Assembly (NCBI GenBank): GCA_947500135.1
Contig: CANMQX010000010.1
Location: 62,001-126,000 of the forward strand
Reading direction: 5' to 3'
DNA length: 64,000 nt
Source of the DNA: an uncultured Paracoccaceae bacterium
GTDB lineage: Bacteria > Pseudomonadota > Alphaproteobacteria > Rhodobacterales > Rhodobacteraceae
Part shown: positions 9,001 to 18,498 of the stretch, piece after piece
Layout of the letters: each line of letters opens with the position of its first letter
Numbering within the stretch: position 1 is the first letter of the stretch
Program-made: the position numbers and the translations under genes
The notes under the pieces: generated by a model
What the model was told of the DNA's origin: nothing
The model's database searches: none
Seen by the model: only the letters and a program-made list of their open reading frames with translations

Positions 9001-10806
9001 TCAGTCATTTTCTGTCAGAGTGATATCAAAGGCTTGCGTTACGTGCGCAATGGGCCCCGTTTGCAGGACTTCAACCCGTGGCGGCCGGCCATAATAATAT
9101 TCGACAGTCATACCAAAAGGCCCCAAACCAACCCGCCGGTCAAAGAAGCGCTTGAGCGGGCGCCCATCGGCATCCAAGGCAAGGACACGCACCGTATCAC
9201 GGCGCAGAAACCCGCCCGTGATCACCATATTGTCGATAATCTGCACCCCCGGCGGTAAGTCATTGCGGCTGTAAACTTCCCGCAGCATTTCTGGCAGATA
9301 TGCGACCTCAACCTCGCCCATCACACGATGGGGGCGTTCCGATAACCGGTCGGGATAAGGAATGAGACGACCATTAAAAAAGGAAAACGGGTGATCGTCG
9401 TTGGGTCGATCCAAAGGCGCGTTGGGCAACGCGATGGCATCACCAATCGCGTTGATGAAAGTCGGCGGCCCGGTCAGCCGCATGCGCGGGTTTTGATAGC
9501 TGAACAGCAGGTCGCTTGTGACCGGACGTAATCGGAACGTGGCGCCTTGTGACCAAGTATCTACGTCAAAAGTGTCCGATATCTGGTCCGCCGTCAGCGA
9601 AGCGAGCGACCGCTGAAGCAGTTGGTGTTGATCAGCGTCCAAGACAGTGACTGGCATTGGTATTGGCACGTCGAGGACGCCAAGATCGCGACCAATACGA
9701 GTATAATCGGTGACAGGGATGCTGAACCTGTATTCTTTCAAAGCTGTGCCATCAGTTTCCAACAACAAAATCGTGGCCCGGCTGACAGGTCCTGCGAAGG
9801 CTGCGCGAAATACAATCCGATCAGAAGCTGTATGTCGCAATGGCCGCAGAGCGTCATGCGCCTGTTGCAACGTAATGGTCTTGTTAAGGTATTGGCCAAG
9901 CAGGTCGGTCGCGGCCACCCAATTGGCTGGCGGATCGGTGACATTGGATAGGTCAGATTGCAGAACCCGGGCGGGTTTCGCATCAGCGCTCACACCGCTG
10001 ATATAGACCCGCAAGTTACCCCGAGACATCGCTGTTCCATCAGTGCGCATGATATCGAAAGCAACAAAACGCCCGCTATGTTGGCGAAGGATCACCTTGA
10101 ATTCAGGCGAAGATCGCGTGTGCCCCTCCATCAAGTCCGCGAACTGATATCGCCGCATCGTGCGCGGAACCCGCAGTTTCACGACGCCGTCCACATGGGA
10201 TGGGCGCGCCATTGGTTGTTTGTCCGGGTAGCCAATCTCGACACCCGGAGGTAGCAGGTCAACCTGTAGTCCACCATTCCCCGACGACCCCAATCGAGGA
10301 AGTTCGATCACGTCGCCCCCGAATGACACCGCCTGAGCATCAATTTCATGGTCGAACGGATATCGGAATGGCGGGAAAACCGTGATCCGATTGGGTGACG
10401 GAAACCTCCCATAGTCAGCCATTGACGCGGCAACATAGGTGTCCGCCATCGCCTGCGGCGCATCGTATAACGCAGTCACGTCAAGTTCGGACCCCAGTGT
10501 AAAATAATAACCCTGTTCCTGGCGCGGGGCCATTGCGGTCACTTCAATTGCTTCGGCCGTGAAGGCGGCAGGCCCCGCACTGGCAAAATCGAGCCTGAGC
10601 GCGTTGAACGGAAGCTGATCCAGCATCGCGTGATACGCATCACGCGCCTGATCAAGCTGTGCCTTACTCGTCTCGTAATTTTCGCTGAATGCAGTTCCTG
10701 GCAGACCAAGCGTGAGATATGCCAAAACCAAAAGAACGAGATGTTTATTAAGAGAGCCCTGATATCGATCCATGCCTTCTGACAGGATCACGTCAGCTTT
10801 GTCCAT
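9001..10806 (-). CDS. Unknown secreted protein
   Basis: A 601-residue protein that I do not recognise. The N-terminus has a positively charged stretch (SLNKH) followed by a hydrophobic segment 'LVLLVLAYLTLGL' and a plausible cleavage after 'GTAFS', so export is likely. The body is beta-rich with repeated phrases: 'LLPPGVEIGYPDKQP' near residue 195 resembles 'DLPPGVQIIDN' near 525, and each lies near a 'PHRVMGEVEVAYLP' or 'PSHVDGVVKLRVP' strand pair, suggesting two related domains. It starts 17 bases after the histidine kinase stop codon and is probably co-transcribed with it. The start at 10806 is uncertain; an in-frame ATG at 10773 gives a shorter signal region. No function is proposed. Confidence 0.6.
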   Translation of the reverse strand: MDKADVILSEGMDRYQGSLNKHLVLLVLAYLTLGLPGTAFSENYETSKAQLDQARDAYHAMLDQLPFNALRLDFASAGPAAFTAEAIEVTAMAPRQEQGYYFTLGSELDVTALYDAPQAMADTYVAASMADYGRFPSPNRITVFPPFRYPFDHEIDAQAVSFGGDVIELPRLGSSGNGGLQVDLLPPGVEIGYPDKQPMARPSHVDGVVKLRVPRTMRRYQFADLMEGHTRSSPEFKVILRQHSGRFVAFDIMRTDGTAMSRGNLRVYISGVSADAKPARVLQSDLSNVTDPPANWVAATDLLGQYLNKTITLQQAHDALRPLRHTASDRIVFRAAFAGPVSRATILLLETDGTALKEYRFSIPVTDYTRIGRDLGVLDVPIPMPVTVLDADQHQLLQRSLASLTADQISDTFDVDTWSQGATFRLRPVTSDLLFSYQNPRMRLTGPPTFINAIGDAIALPNAPLDRPNDDHPFSFFNGRLIPYPDRLSERPHRVMGEVEVAYLPEMLREVYSRNDLPPGVQIIDNMVITGGFLRRDTVRVLALDADGRPLKRFFDRRVGLGPFGMTVEYYYGRPPRVEVLQTGPIAHVTQAFDITLTEND

Positions 10807-10823
10807 GGTCCAGGGTCAGGACC

Positions 10824-12227
10824 CTAGGGCCGCGTTGTCGGCAGCGCCATGACAACCGATGTGCCGCTGTCGTCGCTTTCGATCAGGAAGGCGCCGCCGG
10901 ATTGTTCGCAGAACCCTTTGACCATGGGCAGGCCCAGCCCGGTGCCTTTGCCGACGCCTTTGGTTGTAAAGAAGGGTTCGATCACCTGTTGCAGCTGGTG
11001 CGGCGGGATGCCCGGGCCGTTGTCGTGTACGGCGATAACGCCCAATGAGCCCACCTGATCCACATCCAGCTTGGCAAGGTCGCTGACAGATGCGGGTCTG
11101 CTATCGATCCAGATTCGCCCTTGCCCGCCCAGCGCGTCGCGTGCGTTGATGATCAGGTTGATCAGCGCGACCTCTAGCTGATTGGGGTCGCAATATAGCG
11201 TTTTGGCAAGCGCGGTGGCGTTCACCTCGACCTTGATCGAGGCCGGGGTGATCCGCGGCAGGATCGTATCGAACCCCTGCCAGAAACGGGGCAGGTCAAT
11301 CTCGGTCGCTTCCAGTCTGGCCTTGCGCGATAGCGACAAAAGCTGGCTGGTCAGCGCATCCGCCCGGTCGGCCGCCTTGATCGCGTCGGCCAGACGGTCC
11401 TGATAATCATCCGCCCCGTCCGACAATTGCGCCAGTTCAACATTGCCCCGGATGACGGTCAGCAGATTGTTGAACTCATGCGCGACACCGGCTGTCAACT
11501 GCCCGACGGCGCGCATCTTTTGGGTTTGTGCGGCCTCTTGCCGGGAGGCCTGCAGCGCGTCGTGGATCTGGATTTTGCGGATCTGGGCGATCACGTAATA
11601 GGTGCAGACCCCGACCGTGGATACCACGATAACCATCTGTTCCGAAAAACCGCCCCCGGTTCTTCCCATGCTGGACAGTCCGAAAAACAACCCCGCTGCA
11701 GCGACAATTGCGGTGTCGTAGATCACCAATAGCCCGCTTTTGCGGTGCCGCGAGATGTTGAACAAGGCCTGGGCGATCAGGGCGGCAATGGCGATTGTCA
11801 CAAAGGCCGGTGTGCCGATCACAAACAGGTAGATTGTGCAGGATGTGTAAAGCGTGACCGAGATCGCAAACAGCGTCGTCAGCCCGATATATTGGCGTTG
11901 GGTGACCGACGTCCTGATACGGCTCAGCCACCAGCTGTAATAGCCATTGGTCAGCAGGAACCCTGTCAACCAGATGGCGATTTCGTAGCGCCCGGTCGCC
12001 AGCGTCATAAACAGCGCGCCAAAGCCAACCACGGAAAAGCGCAGGATCAGCTCTGTTTTTGAGCCGACATCAGCCTCTATCATGGATTCGACCGCTGGCC
12101 AGTAGTCCTGCATCGGTGCGGGCCGGAACAAGGCCGCGAGTTGGGACAGAAAGAGCGGATGTGCCTGCGAATATGAGCTTTGTTTGAATATCACGGCGCG
12201 CAGCATGCCACGTCTGCCCGGTTCCAC
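10824..12227 (-). CDS. Membrane sensor histidine kinase
   Basis: A 467-residue histidine kinase. The N-terminal half (residues about 62-215) has five or six membrane segments and no large periplasmic loop, so it probably senses something in or near the membrane. The kinase core is intact: phospho-acceptor His250 in 'LTAGVAHEFNNLLTVIRG', N box 'ALINLIINARDAL', G1 'VHDNGPGIPP', F box 'EPFFTTK' and G2 'GKGTGLGLPMVKG'. No response regulator is adjacent on either side, so it is an orphan kinase. The start could also be an internal ATG (MLRAV, or MQDYW near residue 39), which would trim a soluble N-terminus. It is followed after 17 bases by the unknown secreted protein. Confidence 0.85.
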   Translation of the reverse strand: MEPGRRGMLRAVIFKQSSYSQAHPLFLSQLAALFRPAPMQDYWPAVESMIEADVGSKTELILRFSVVGFGALFMTLATGRYEIAIWLTGFLLTNGYYSWWLSRIRTSVTQRQYIGLTTLFAISVTLYTSCTIYLFVIGTPAFVTIAIAALIAQALFNISRHRKSGLLVIYDTAIVAAAGLFFGLSSMGRTGGGFSEQMVIVVSTVGVCTYYVIAQIRKIQIHDALQASRQEAAQTQKMRAVGQLTAGVAHEFNNLLTVIRGNVELAQLSDGADDYQDRLADAIKAADRADALTSQLLSLSRKARLEATEIDLPRFWQGFDTILPRITPASIKVEVNATALAKTLYCDPNQLEVALINLIINARDALGGQGRIWIDSRPASVSDLAKLDVDQVGSLGVIAVHDNGPGIPPHQLQQVIEPFFTTKGVGKGTGLGLPMVKGFCEQSGGAFLIESDDSGTSVVMALPTTRP

Positions 12228-12276
12228 CTACACTTTTTTTGCGAGCATTTTCATGAAACTCCGCCCTGGGTTGCAG

Positions 12277-12306
12277 AAAAAACCCCGCCGTACAAAGACG
12301 GCGGGG
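12277..12306 (-). terminator. Rho-independent terminator after ccrM
   Basis: On the - strand a perfect 9-bp stem CCCCGCCGT / ACGGCGGGG with a 6-base loop is followed directly by six T residues. It lies about 97 bases beyond the ccrM stop codon and ends that transcript before the histidine kinase gene. Confidence 0.9.
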
Positions 12307-12402
12307 ATAAAGTTAGTGCATGCGGGCCCTTCCACCATGGTAGGGCTTGCCACAGGCACCGGCGGTATCAACGTTGGGAATGCGTTCTGACCTTATGGTT
12401 GG

Positions 12403-13602
<1,200 letters not shown>

Positions 13603-13604
<2 letters not shown>

Positions 13605-14235
13605 AATCACTTACGTTTTTATCTTGATACAAGATATTGTGTATGGGTTTGAACGAACGTCTATGGTGGGGGGTGACACCAAGGGCCTCTAGCCCCTGCA
13701 AATGCTGGGCGGTGCCGTATCCTGCGTTCTTTTCCCACCCATAGCCCGGATACTGTTGCGCCAAATCCACCATGTGTCGGTCGCGCCACAGTTTGGCAAT
13801 GATGGAGGCGGCGGCAATCGACTGGCTGCGGCTGTCGCCTTTGACGATCGTCTCGTTGGAAATGGTCAGACCGCGCGGAACCATGTTGCCATCGATCAGG
13901 ATGTGATCGGGGCTTTGGTTTAGCCCGTCAATGGCGCGGACCATGGCAATATGAGAGGCGCGCAGGATGTTGTGTTTGTCAATCTCCGCCACAGATGCCT
14001 GCCCGATGCTGACCACTGCGCTCTTTGTGATCTGATCCAACAAGGCTTCGCGCCGCTTCGCACTCAACTTCTTGCTATCATTCAGCCCGGCGGGGATATC
14101 GTCCGGGTCCAGAATGACGGCAGCGGCCACAACCGGCCCGGCCAGCGGACCACGCCCCACCTCATCCACCCCGGCCACATGGGCAAAGCCATTTTGATGC
14201 GCGCGCGTCTCAAATATGAAATCCGGTCCAGACAT
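13603..14235 (-). CDS. rnhB: Ribonuclease HII
   Basis: A 210-residue RNase HII, which nicks RNA in RNA-DNA hybrids and single misincorporated ribonucleotides. The catalytic signature 'GVDEVGRGPLAGPVVAAAV' lies near residue 24, with further acidic residues in 'LIDGN' and 'KGDSRSQSIAAASIIAK' as expected. The start at ATG 14235 (MSGPDF) is preferred to 14286 because the added N-terminal residues are Cys-rich and unlike the family; there is no strong ribosome site at either. It lies upstream of ccrM in the same direction, an order often seen in alphaproteobacteria. Confidence 0.93.
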
Positions 14236-14327
14236 GCGGCTAGTCAGCAGAGAGGGGTAGCAGGTGCAAGTGAAATCGTGGAACATAATCCCCGATTAAT
14301 CGCAGAAGTTTCGCCGAGCCGACCAGT

Positions 14328-14399
14328 CAGACTTTCTCAGAAAGTCTGTCAACAAATCCTCTCAGAGGATTTGAGCCCAATTTCTCTGAGAGAAATTGG
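14328..14399. repeat. Three tandem perfect palindromes sharing a central heptamer
   Basis: Three different perfect palindromes stand side by side: 14328-14348 (21 nt, arms CAGACTTTCT), 14353-14373 (21 nt, arms CAAATCCTCT) and 14377-14399 (23 nt, arms CCAATTTCTCT). All have the same centre, TCTCAGA (third one on the opposite strand), but different arms that remain fully complementary. They sit in the divergent gap between rnhB (-) and the dioxygenase-fold gene (+). None is followed by a T run on either strand, so they are not ordinary terminators. A TTGACA reads on the - strand between the first two, with the first palindrome filling the expected spacer, but no -10 box is convincing. Confidence 0.85.
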
Positions 14400-14520
14400 C
14401 GACCTCAACCCCGATCAATTTTTCGCGGGTCGCGGGTTTTGGCCCCAAGAAGTGTTCGCCGTTCACTGATCCTGCGCTACAATCCTGTTAAACCTTGCTC
14501 GTCTGACAGGAGAACCGCCA

Positions 14521-14991
14521 ATGACCCTGAATGCACTAACCCGCCGCACCGTGATTGCCGGTGCCGTTGCCACCGGCCTGATCCGGCCCGCCATGGCGCA
14601 AACCCTCTCCCCCACCCCGTCCATGCGCGGTGGATCGAACAACTACCGCCCCGGCGCGCCGATTGTTGACCGGATTGGTGGTGGCGGATTCTGGATGACC
14701 GGCACCGTGCGCCGTGCGGGGGATGGCGCCCCGCTGCCCGGGCAGCGCATCCAGATCTGGGCGCATACGACCGAAGGCCATGAACGCGATGCGGCAAGCC
14801 ATGGTGCGACCCTGACCGATGCGAACGGGGAATTCCGGCTGGAGATGCCACAGATCGTGCCCGCCTTTGGCCAGCCACATGGGCATCTGGCCTATGATAG
14901 CGCGGAGTTCGAAACCGTGTTCCTCCGCCCCATCATGAGCAGCGCCAGCGACACCACGCTGGCCGCGCATTTCGTCCTGCAACCTGTCTGA
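14521..14991 (+). CDS. Tat-exported intradiol-dioxygenase-fold protein
   Basis: A 156-residue protein with a twin-arginine signal (TRRTVIAGAVATGL, cleavage near AMAQ) followed by a short intradiol ring-cleavage dioxygenase-like domain: 'GGFWMTGTVRRAGDGAPLPG', 'IQIWAHTTEGHERD', 'TDANGEFRLEMPQ' and 'QPHGHLAYD'. The His-x-His of the last motif could be the two iron ligands. Of the two tyrosine ligands typical of protocatechuate dioxygenases I see at most one (NNYRPGAP), so catalytic competence is uncertain. A good ribosome site (AGGAG) precedes ATG 14521. The next gene, a ferric-reductase-like membrane protein, starts 7 bases after its stop, so the two are likely one functional unit at the periplasmic side. 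Confidence 0.75.
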   Translation: MTLNALTRRTVIAGAVATGLIRPAMAQTLSPTPSMRGGSNNYRPGAPIVDRIGGGGFWMTGTVRRAGDGAPLPGQRIQIWAHTTEGHERDAASHGATLTDANGEFRLEMPQIVPAFGQPHGHLAYDSAEFETVFLRPIMSSASDTTLAAHFVLQPV

Positions 14992-14998
14992 ACCTGCC

Positions 14999-15580
14999 AT
15001 GCGCCCCGTTCTGATCTGGGGTGGGTTGGGTGTCATGATCCTCTGGCCATTGGTGATGGCTATGGGCAGCCCGCTGCTGCAATGGCGTGATCCGATCTAT
15101 ATCCTCGCCGGCTTTGCCGGGGTGCTGGCAATGGCATTGCTGGTCATGCAGCCCCTCCTGGCAGCAGGGCTATTGCCGGGATTGGGTGGTTTGCGGGGGC
15201 GCAGGATCCATCGCTGCATCGGGGCGACGTTGGTTCTGACCATCGTGGTGCATGTCGGCGGCCTTTGGATCACCAGCCCACCGGATGTGATTGACGCGCT
15301 GCTTTTCACCTCACCCACGCCGTTTTCAGTCTGGGGCGTGATCGCGATGTGGGCGGTCTTTGCCACCGGGCTGCTGGCGACCTGGCGCAGGCGGCTGCGT
15401 TTTTGGGTCTGGCGGGGGCTGCACATGGCGCTGGCAGCGGTGATCGTGACGGGGTGCGTAGTACATGCACTGCTGATCGAAGGGACGATGGAGGTCACCT
15501 CAAAAATCGCATTGAGTGTGCTGCTTATTGGGGTGGCAGGATATGTGCTGACCGGCCCCTACAGGCGCGGACGACAATAA
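14999..15580 (+). CDS. Ferric-reductase-like transmembrane protein
   Basis: A 193-residue membrane protein with about six hydrophobic helices and the histidine pattern of the ferric reductase-like transmembrane family: 'GRRIHRCIGATLVLTIVVHV' (residues about 67-86) and 'WRGLHMALAAVIVTGCVVHA' (about 139-158), each pair spaced to hold heme between helices. There is no flavin or NAD(P)H domain, so electrons must come from a partner, as for MsrQ-like proteins. It is translated directly after the Tat-exported dioxygenase-fold protein. A redox role at the cytoplasmic membrane is inferred; the electron acceptor is unknown. Confidence 0.78.
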   Translation: MRPVLIWGGLGVMILWPLVMAMGSPLLQWRDPIYILAGFAGVLAMALLVMQPLLAAGLLPGLGGLRGRRIHRCIGATLVLTIVVHVGGLWITSPPDVIDALLFTSPTPFSVWGVIAMWAVFATGLLATWRRRLRFWVWRGLHMALAAVIVTGCVVHALLIEGTMEVTSKIALSVLLIGVAGYVLTGPYRRGRQ

Positions 15581-15595
15581 GACATCCAGCAAAGC

Positions 15596-15633
15596 AAAAA
15601 GGGGCAGAGAGCCATGTCCAACCTCTCTGCCCC
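15596..15633 (-). terminator. Rho-independent terminator of the 15684-16151 gene
   Basis: On the - strand an 11-bp perfect stem GGGGCAGAGAG / CTCTCTGCCCC with an 11-base loop is followed by TTTTTGCTTT. It lies 50 bases past the stop codon of the - strand gene and between two convergent genes. Confidence 0.9.
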
Positions 15634-15683
15634 AGGCAAACGCGGTAACCGGGGCGTGTGACCGCGCGACTGCTCGGACGCTC

Positions 15684-16151
15684 TTAGCGGCGCCGATCAG
15701 ATCTGTAGCCCTGCTCACGCAGGCAAAGCGGGTCAAAGCCACGGCGCGGACCGTTATCGGTATAGACGCGCACGGCACAGCGTTCGGGCAGTGAGTTAAC
15801 ATAGGTATAATTGCGTTCCAGACAGCGGCGGCCAAACATGCGCTGGGTACCAAAGCGGGTTTCGACGCGACGCATGCAGTCATGCGGGATCACCCGGCTA
15901 TTGGTGCGCTGGTTCAGATCGGACCAGCGGTTGCTATTGTTGGTACGTGGGGCCGGATTGTGACGACGATTGTCATGGACCCGCGTGCTGTCGTCTTTCT
16001 TGCGGTTTTCCAGCACGGCGCTCAGCGCCGCTATTGCCGCAATACCAAGGACCAGCTTGCCAACCTCATCCCGGTCCAGCCCACCCGCCTGGGCGGGGGT
16101 GACAAGGATCAGCGAGGCGGCGGTCAGACCAGCAATCAGATGTTTGAACAT
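15684..16151 (-). CDS. Small secreted cysteine-containing protein
   Basis: A 155-residue protein of unknown function. The N-terminus 'MFKHLIAGLTAASLILVTPAQA' is a textbook signal peptide; the start at 16151 has AAGGA nine bases upstream. After a second short hydrophobic stretch (VLGIAAIAALSAVL, residues about 43-56), which may anchor it, the chain is Arg/Asn-rich and polar. Four cysteines are evenly spread through the C-terminal half (HDCMRR, RRCLER, ERCAVR, PLCLRE), each beside basic residues, suggesting two disulfides. Similar short proteins occur in roseobacters, as far as I recall, without assigned roles. It has its own terminator. Confidence 0.7.
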   Translation of the reverse strand: MFKHLIAGLTAASLILVTPAQAGGLDRDEVGKLVLGIAAIAALSAVLENRKKDDSTRVHDNRRHNPAPRTNNSNRWSDLNQRTNSRVIPHDCMRRVETRFGTQRMFGRRCLERNYTYVNSLPERCAVRVYTDNGPRRGFDPLCLREQGYRSDRRR

Positions 16152-16311
16152 AACAATTCCTTTCGGGTACAGGGGACGCATGGGGCGTTGATGAAAGGAA
16201 TTTGCAGGCAGTCCCGCCCGCCAAACAATAACGGGGGATGGTTATGCGATTGCCATCGCGATAACATTCGGCGTTATTGAATATCATCACGGCAAAGTGT
16301 CAGGTCAGGGC

Positions 16312-16593
16312 ATGAAACATCTTTCTTTCACATTCATGATCCTGATGCTTTGCGCTGGCGCAGCGCAGGCCGCCTGTTATGCCGATTACAAGGCCAAACA
16401 GGATGGGCCTTTGCGGCTGCATTACGGTGTGGCCGAGGTACGGGGTGATTGCTCTGTCGCTGAGGCGGAAAAGCAGCTGCGGCAAAGCCTGTCCCGTGAT
16501 GGCTGGCAGCTATTGAATGTGCTTGGTGTCTTTGACGATGCCGGGCTTGATGGAAGAAAGGACAGCGCAGGTGAATACTTCCTCCGCTACTGA
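16312..16593 (+). CDS. Small secreted protein
   Basis: A 93-residue protein with a clear signal peptide (MKHLSFTFMILMLCAGAAQA) and a mature part of about 73 residues starting ACYADYKAKQ, with a second Cys in 'RGDCSVAEAEK', so one disulfide is possible. ATG 16312 follows CAGGG; an in-frame GTG at 16297 is less likely. I recognise the type as a roseobacter conserved hypothetical but know no function. Its 3' end overlaps the start of the membrane winged-helix protein gene, so the two are probably co-translated. Confidence 0.7.
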   Translation: MKHLSFTFMILMLCAGAAQAACYADYKAKQDGPLRLHYGVAEVRGDCSVAEAEKQLRQSLSRDGWQLLNVLGVFDDAGLDGRKDSAGEYFLRY

Positions 16594-17269
16594 GGCACGT
16601 GAAATTGGCAGCCGGATCGTCATCGCAGGGATTGCGGCTATTGTGGTTATTCTGGCGATTGCAGCGGTGCTGCTGTTCCTCAACCTGCCGGATGCCAATG
16701 CGTTTAACGCGCGGGTCGAACAGCTTTTTATCCAAAACGATGACCTGACCGGCAATGCCGAGATTAAGCTGCTGGAAATTCTGGCCCAGTCTGGCACTGC
16801 GTTTTCCGATACGTTGGCGTCATACCGTTTCGTCATCTTTGTGCTGCTGATCTTTGCCACCGCCTTGCTGATCGCTGCCGTCGCCTTTCTGGTCATGCTG
16901 ATCGCCCTGAACCGGCGCATGGGCCGGATCGAACGGCAGGGGATCGAGGTGAATTCACTGACCATTAGCCGCGACCAGAAGGCCGTTTACCTGAATGATT
17001 TCGAATTCAAACTGACCGATGCGGCCATTGAAACCCTGTCGGTGCTGGCAGAGGCGCGGATGGATGATGAGGTCCTGTCAGGGGCCGAAATCGAAGGCGT
17101 CATTTCCGGGCGCGCGTCTGCCGACTGCGACGAGGCCGCAGGCGCCACCCGGATCAAACGGCTGCGCGACACGCTGGGCAATCAGATGATCAGCGAACTT
17201 CTGGTCAAGAACATCGCCCGCAAAGGATACATGCTGGCGATTGATAAAGACGTCATTCGGATGATCTGA
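16571..17269 (+). CDS. Membrane protein with C-terminal winged-helix-like domain
   Basis: A 232-residue protein with two membrane helices (about residues 15-38 and 84-110), a periplasmic loop of some 45 residues between them, positively charged residues after helix 2 (NRRMGRIERQ), and a C-terminal cytoplasmic domain. The last 95 residues resemble an OmpR/ToxR-type winged helix: 'YLNDFEFKLTDAAIETLSVL', an insert, then 'ATRIKRLRDTLG' and 'ARKGYML', matching the recognition helix and wing order. That would make it a membrane-tethered one-component regulator with the DNA-binding part at the C-terminus, opposite to ToxR. The GTG at 16571 has AAAGGA eight bases upstream; ATG 16550 is the alternative. 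It overlaps the preceding gene by 23 bases. Confidence 0.65.
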   Translation: MNTSSATEAREIGSRIVIAGIAAIVVILAIAAVLLFLNLPDANAFNARVEQLFIQNDDLTGNAEIKLLEILAQSGTAFSDTLASYRFVIFVLLIFATALLIAAVAFLVMLIALNRRMGRIERQGIEVNSLTISRDQKAVYLNDFEFKLTDAAIETLSVLAEARMDDEVLSGAEIEGVISGRASADCDEAAGATRIKRLRDTLGNQMISELLVKNIARKGYMLAIDKDVIRMI

Positions 17270-17370
17270 GATGATCGAGAAAAGTTGCGCGGTTTAAGCG
17301 TCACGCATCGTTCACCCAATGTCGAAATTTTGGGCTTTGCTTCCGTTCGCCTTGCCTGTGCCGATGCCCA

Positions 17371-17940
17371 CTACACGTCCGCATCACCCGCGGCACGCGC
17401 CAGAATCCACTCGATTCCGGGCAGATAGTCTTTGATTGTTAACGGGTTGCTTTCGCTGTTAGTCGCCGAGAAGACAAAGCCGTGGGTGTAATCAATCAAA
17501 AGGTACAGAAGAACGTTATCCGCATCACCATTGTCGATTTGTTGTGTGCAGGCCTGTAACTCATCAGTAATCCGGATGAGATCCTCGCTCATGAACGAAA
17601 CGTCTTCCAGAACTACCCGCAGTAGGTTGGCATTCAGCAGGGCGCGTTGGCAGTACGCAAGCAGAATACCATGTGCTTTTTGGGTTGGGCTTCTGTCTGC
17701 GATATCAGACAGCGTGTCCTTGAAAGCCAGTCTGACCAGATCAGCCAGAAGCTGTCGCTTGTTCCCCGTATGGTATGTCACCGCCATCGGCGTGGCCTTC
17801 AGTTTTTCCGCCAGCAGGCGAAACGAGAGTGCGTCTGCCCCTTGCTTTTGAACAATTGGCAATGCGGTTTCCAAGATGATCGGTTTTGAAAGCCGCTGCG
17901 TTGACTTCGCCGGTCGCCCGACTGGTGACGACGTGGTCAT
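17371..17940 (-). CDS. TetR-family transcriptional regulator
   Basis: A 189-residue regulator. The N-terminal TetR helix-turn-helix is visible at residues 22-68: 'ETALPIVQKQGADALSFRLL', 'AEKLKATPMAVTYHTGNKRQ'. The C-terminal ligand domain is helical and not identifiable to a ligand. Its ATG overlaps the stop codon of the RibD-like gene (ATGA), so the two are co-translated and it probably represses its own operon. A candidate operator palindrome lies upstream of the first gene at 18538-18552. Confidence 0.88.
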   Translation of the reverse strand: MTTSSPVGRPAKSTQRLSKPIILETALPIVQKQGADALSFRLLAEKLKATPMAVTYHTGNKRQLLADLVRLAFKDTLSDIADRSPTQKAHGILLAYCQRALLNANLLRVVLEDVSFMSEDLIRITDELQACTQQIDNGDADNVLLYLLIDYTHGFVFSATNSESNPLTIKDYLPGIEWILARAAGDADV

Positions 17941-18476
17941 GTACTTTTCACTTTGTAGACCAAATCAACCATTCCTGACGGAAACGGCGCGGCCGAAACC
18001 AATTCAAGGTCAACGTCGTCGTCAGTTTCACCAAAAATGCGTATTCCGTCTCCCAGCAATATGGGAACCATGGTGATCTTCATATCCTGAACAAGATCGG
18101 CCTTCAGAAATGACCGAATGATCGCACCGCCATCTACATAGATGCGTTTGTATCCGCGTTGGTCGAAAAGTCCCCACAACGCTTCAGGACTTGCCGTCGA
18201 AAACTCCACTTTGTCTTGCAGATGCTCGGGTAGATCTTGTTTCGTCATCGAGCGGCTAAGGACAATGACAGGTTTCACGTAAGGCCATTCGCCGAAGCCG
18301 AGGACGGTTCTCAGCGATCCGCTTCCCATAACAAGAGCATCCACACTCTCCATAAACTCGGAAAACCCGTGGTCGTCGTTATCTGTTGGCTGTTTGTTCA
18401 ACCAATCGAGCGTATGATCTTTTCTGGCAACAAAACCGTCGAGGCTCATCGCCATCATGATATGTCCTGTAGGCAT
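17937..18476 (-). CDS. Dihydrofolate reductase / RibD C-terminal family protein
   Basis: A 179-residue NADPH-binding reductase of the RibD C-terminal (dihydrofolate-reductase-like) family. Landmarks: 'MMAMSLDGFVARKDHTLDWL' at the N-terminus, 'ALVMGSGSLRTVLGF' in the middle, 'IYVDGGAIIRSFLKADLVQD' and 'MVPILLGDGIRIFG' towards the end. Such stand-alone proteins are common and their substrates mostly unknown; they should not be called folate enzymes without evidence. AAGGAG seven bases before ATG 18476 is a strong ribosome site. It forms an operon with the overlapping TetR gene, suggesting induction by a small molecule. Confidence 0.88.
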   Translation of the reverse strand: MPTGHIMMAMSLDGFVARKDHTLDWLNKQPTDNDDHGFSEFMESVDALVMGSGSLRTVLGFGEWPYVKPVIVLSRSMTKQDLPEHLQDKVEFSTASPEALWGLFDQRGYKRIYVDGGAIIRSFLKADLVQDMKITMVPILLGDGIRIFGETDDDVDLELVSAAPFPSGMVDLVYKVKST

Positions 18477-18498
18477 GGCATTCTCCTTAATGATTTTA

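Noticed and set aside
9001..10806. MdoG/OpgG glucan biosynthesis protein
   Set aside because: Size and signal peptide would fit, but the expected periplasmic glucan family motifs are not present.
14328..14399. Palindrome triplet as Rho-independent terminators
   Set aside because: No T run follows on either strand and the site lies upstream of both flanking genes.
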